A stretch of DNA of 6,120 nucleotides from Candidatus Dadabacteria bacterium (GTDB lineage: Bacteria; Desulfobacterota_D; UBA1144; Nemesobacterales; Nemesobacteraceae), in contig VXNX01000010.1 of the NCBI GenBank assembly GCA_009840385.1, positions 1 to 6,120 on the forward strand, written 5' to 3'. The notes below the pieces were generated by a model. It saw only the letters and a program-made list of their open reading frames with translations, had not been told where the DNA came from and made no database searches. Both the position numbers and the translations under genes were made by a program. Below are positions 5,304-6,120 of the stretch, in pieces; within the stretch, counting starts at the first letter, position 1, and the number at the start of each line of letters is the position of its first letter.

Positions 5304-5756
5304 ATGCCAAGACTTTTCTACGAAGATCTAAACGAGGGAGACGAGCATAAAAGCTCAGGCAGGACGATTACTGAAGCTGATATCGTCAACTTCGCAGGAC
5401 TTTCCGCAGATTACAACAATATGCACATAGACGAGGAATTCGCCAAAAAAACCGTGTTCAAGACAAGGGTAGCTCACGGCATGCTGGTCACGTCCATAGC
5501 CACGGGCTTATGGTTCACCATGCCGAGACTCGCGACCGTCGCTTTCATGGGTCTTGAAGACTGGAGATTTTCGGGAGCGGTATTCCCGGGCGACACCATT
5601 CACATAACGAGAAAGCTCGTTGAAAAAAGGGAACACAAGCGCCCGAACATGGGATTTTTTATTTTCGAGGTAAACGTATTTACTCACAAGGACGCTGAAA
5701 AACCCGTCCAGAAAGGAAAGTGGGTGATCCTTGTCCAGAGAAAAGAAGAGGAATAA
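5304..5756 (+). CDS. MaoC-type enoyl-CoA hydratase (hot-dog fold)
   Basis: The 150-residue protein is a single hot-dog domain of the MaoC/R-specific enoyl-CoA hydratase type, which adds water to 2-enoyl-CoA. The hydratase 2 motif is clear: FAGLSADYNNMHIDEEFAKK (30-49) provides the expected catalytic dyad Asp36 and His41, and RVAHGMLVTSIATGLW (55-70) forms the central helix. WRFSGAVFPGDTIHITRKL (87-105) is the typical later strand region. At 150 residues it is a one-domain form that would act as a homodimer or with a partner. ATG at 5304 follows AAGGAGA (5291-5297). It is last in the operon and is followed by a terminator. Logically it acts between the dehydrogenase and the thiolase-fold enzyme. 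Stereochemistry and substrate are not readable from sequence. Confidence 0.93.
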   Translation: MPRLFYEDLNEGDEHKSSGRTITEADIVNFAGLSADYNNMHIDEEFAKKTVFKTRVAHGMLVTSIATGLWFTMPRLATVAFMGLEDWRFSGAVFPGDTIHITRKLVEKREHKRPNMGFFIFEVNVFTHKDAEKPVQKGKWVILVQRKEEE

Positions 5757-5769
5757 AAACTCCAGAACC

Positions 5770-5792
5770 TTTCCCTGACTGAAGTCAGGAAA
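5770..5792 (+). other. Hairpin just after the operon's last gene
   Basis: TTTCC(C)TGAC and GTCAGGAAA form a 9-bp stem with one bulged C (near 5773) and the tetraloop TGAA, starting 14 nt after the MaoC stop. No T-run follows, so it is unlikely to terminate alone. It might protect the 3' end of the transcript or pause RNA polymerase before the stronger terminator downstream. Confidence 0.45.
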
Positions 5793-5815
5793 CTGACAAG
5801 ACGGAAAAAGCAAAA

Positions 5816-5845
5816 AAAGAGGGGGACTCGAAAGCCCCCCTTTTT
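5816..5845 (+). terminator. Intrinsic terminator, probably bidirectional
   Basis: AAAGAGGGGG (5816-5825) pairs with CCCCCTTTTT (5836-5845) in a 10-bp stem with one G-U wobble and a 10-nt loop. The stem's own T-tract on the plus strand and seven A residues (5812-5818) on the other side let it work in either direction. It closes the acyl-CoA operon and would also stop a convergent transcript from the right. Confidence 0.85.
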
Positions 5846-5849
5846 CTAC

Positions 5850-6120
5850 CACCTGTAAACCGGCTCTCCCCTGCCTTAGGAGCAAGGAATTATTCGCTCG
5901 GCAACCGCCGCATCAAAAAGCATCTGAAGCTGCGGCCGCCTCGCAAACTTTTATAAAGTTTCGGACTGCCTGGCCGAAACAAAACGGATTCTTAAAAAAT
6001 CCTGCGCTTTCCATTCGGCTCGACACTTAAAGCCAAGCCTTTCTCAGGAAAGCACGGCAGCATCAAATCTTAGCCTGGTACTCCACCGAGAGGATTCCAC
6101 TTCTCTGTAAGCAGAAGCAT
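5850..6120. other. Right-edge region without a recognised gene; clustered small inverted repeats
   Basis: No complete coding region is supported. Three small perfect inverted repeats follow one another: AAACTTT-TAT-AAAGTTT (5945-5961), GTTTCGG-N9-CCGAAAC (5958-5980) and GGATT-N7-AATCC (5986-6002). The first two share bases 5958-5961 and cannot form in full together. A fourth, CTTTC-TCAG-GAAAG, lies at 6039-6052. On the minus strand the last 19 codons of an open frame end with TGA at 6065-6063, reading SGILSVEYQAKI, which could be the 3' end of a convergent gene entering from outside. Confidence 0.35.

Overview
The window joins two different kinds of DNA. The left part (about 1-2380) is A+T-richer, gene-sparse accessory DNA holding small orphan genes and gene remnants. 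The right part (about 2328-5850) is a compact, moderately G+C-rich operon for CoA-thioester catabolism. The host is a bacterium: Shine-Dalgarno sites are clear and the best promoter is of sigma70 type. I cannot assign it to a phylum from the sequence. The gene style fits an uncultured environmental lineage, but that is only an impression.

Left part, in order: a promoter-like site facing left out of the window (16-45); a stretch without a credible gene, carrying the first copy of a 24-nt repeat (318-341); a minus-strand gene for a small single-pass membrane protein (386-871); an intergenic region ending in the second repeat copy (1004-1027); and a plus-strand DUF3800 protein (1083-1901). After these come two minus-strand remnants. 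One is a winged-helix-like protein whose 3' end now runs into the DUF3800 gene (start at 2140). The other is the decapitated C-terminal domain of an HNH endonuclease (2154-2378). Together they look like the debris of a restriction or defence-type locus.

Right part: a well-formed promoter (TTGCCA-17-TATACT, 2328-2356) lies on the opposite strand within the HNH remnant. It drives acyl-CoA dehydrogenase (TTG start at 2412), a thiolase-fold protein (3630-4841), a DUF35 OB-fold protein (4863-5288) and a MaoC-type enoyl-CoA hydratase (5304-5756), and transcription ends at a strong terminator (5816-5845). The three downstream genes each have a textbook ribosome-binding site and short spacers.

A working model for the operon is that the dehydrogenase makes a 2-enoyl-CoA, the MaoC protein hydrates it, and the thiolase-fold/DUF35 pair cleaves the product. 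The thiolase-fold protein has no cysteine at the usual nucleophile position, and the DUF35 protein contains no cysteine at all. That makes an aldolase-type cleavage, like Ltp2-ChsH2(DUF35) of steroid side-chain degradation, more attractive than ordinary thiolysis. The substrate is unknown.

The right edge (5850-6120) has no recognisable complete gene. It contains a cluster of small inverted repeats and possibly the last 18 codons of a convergent minus-strand gene.
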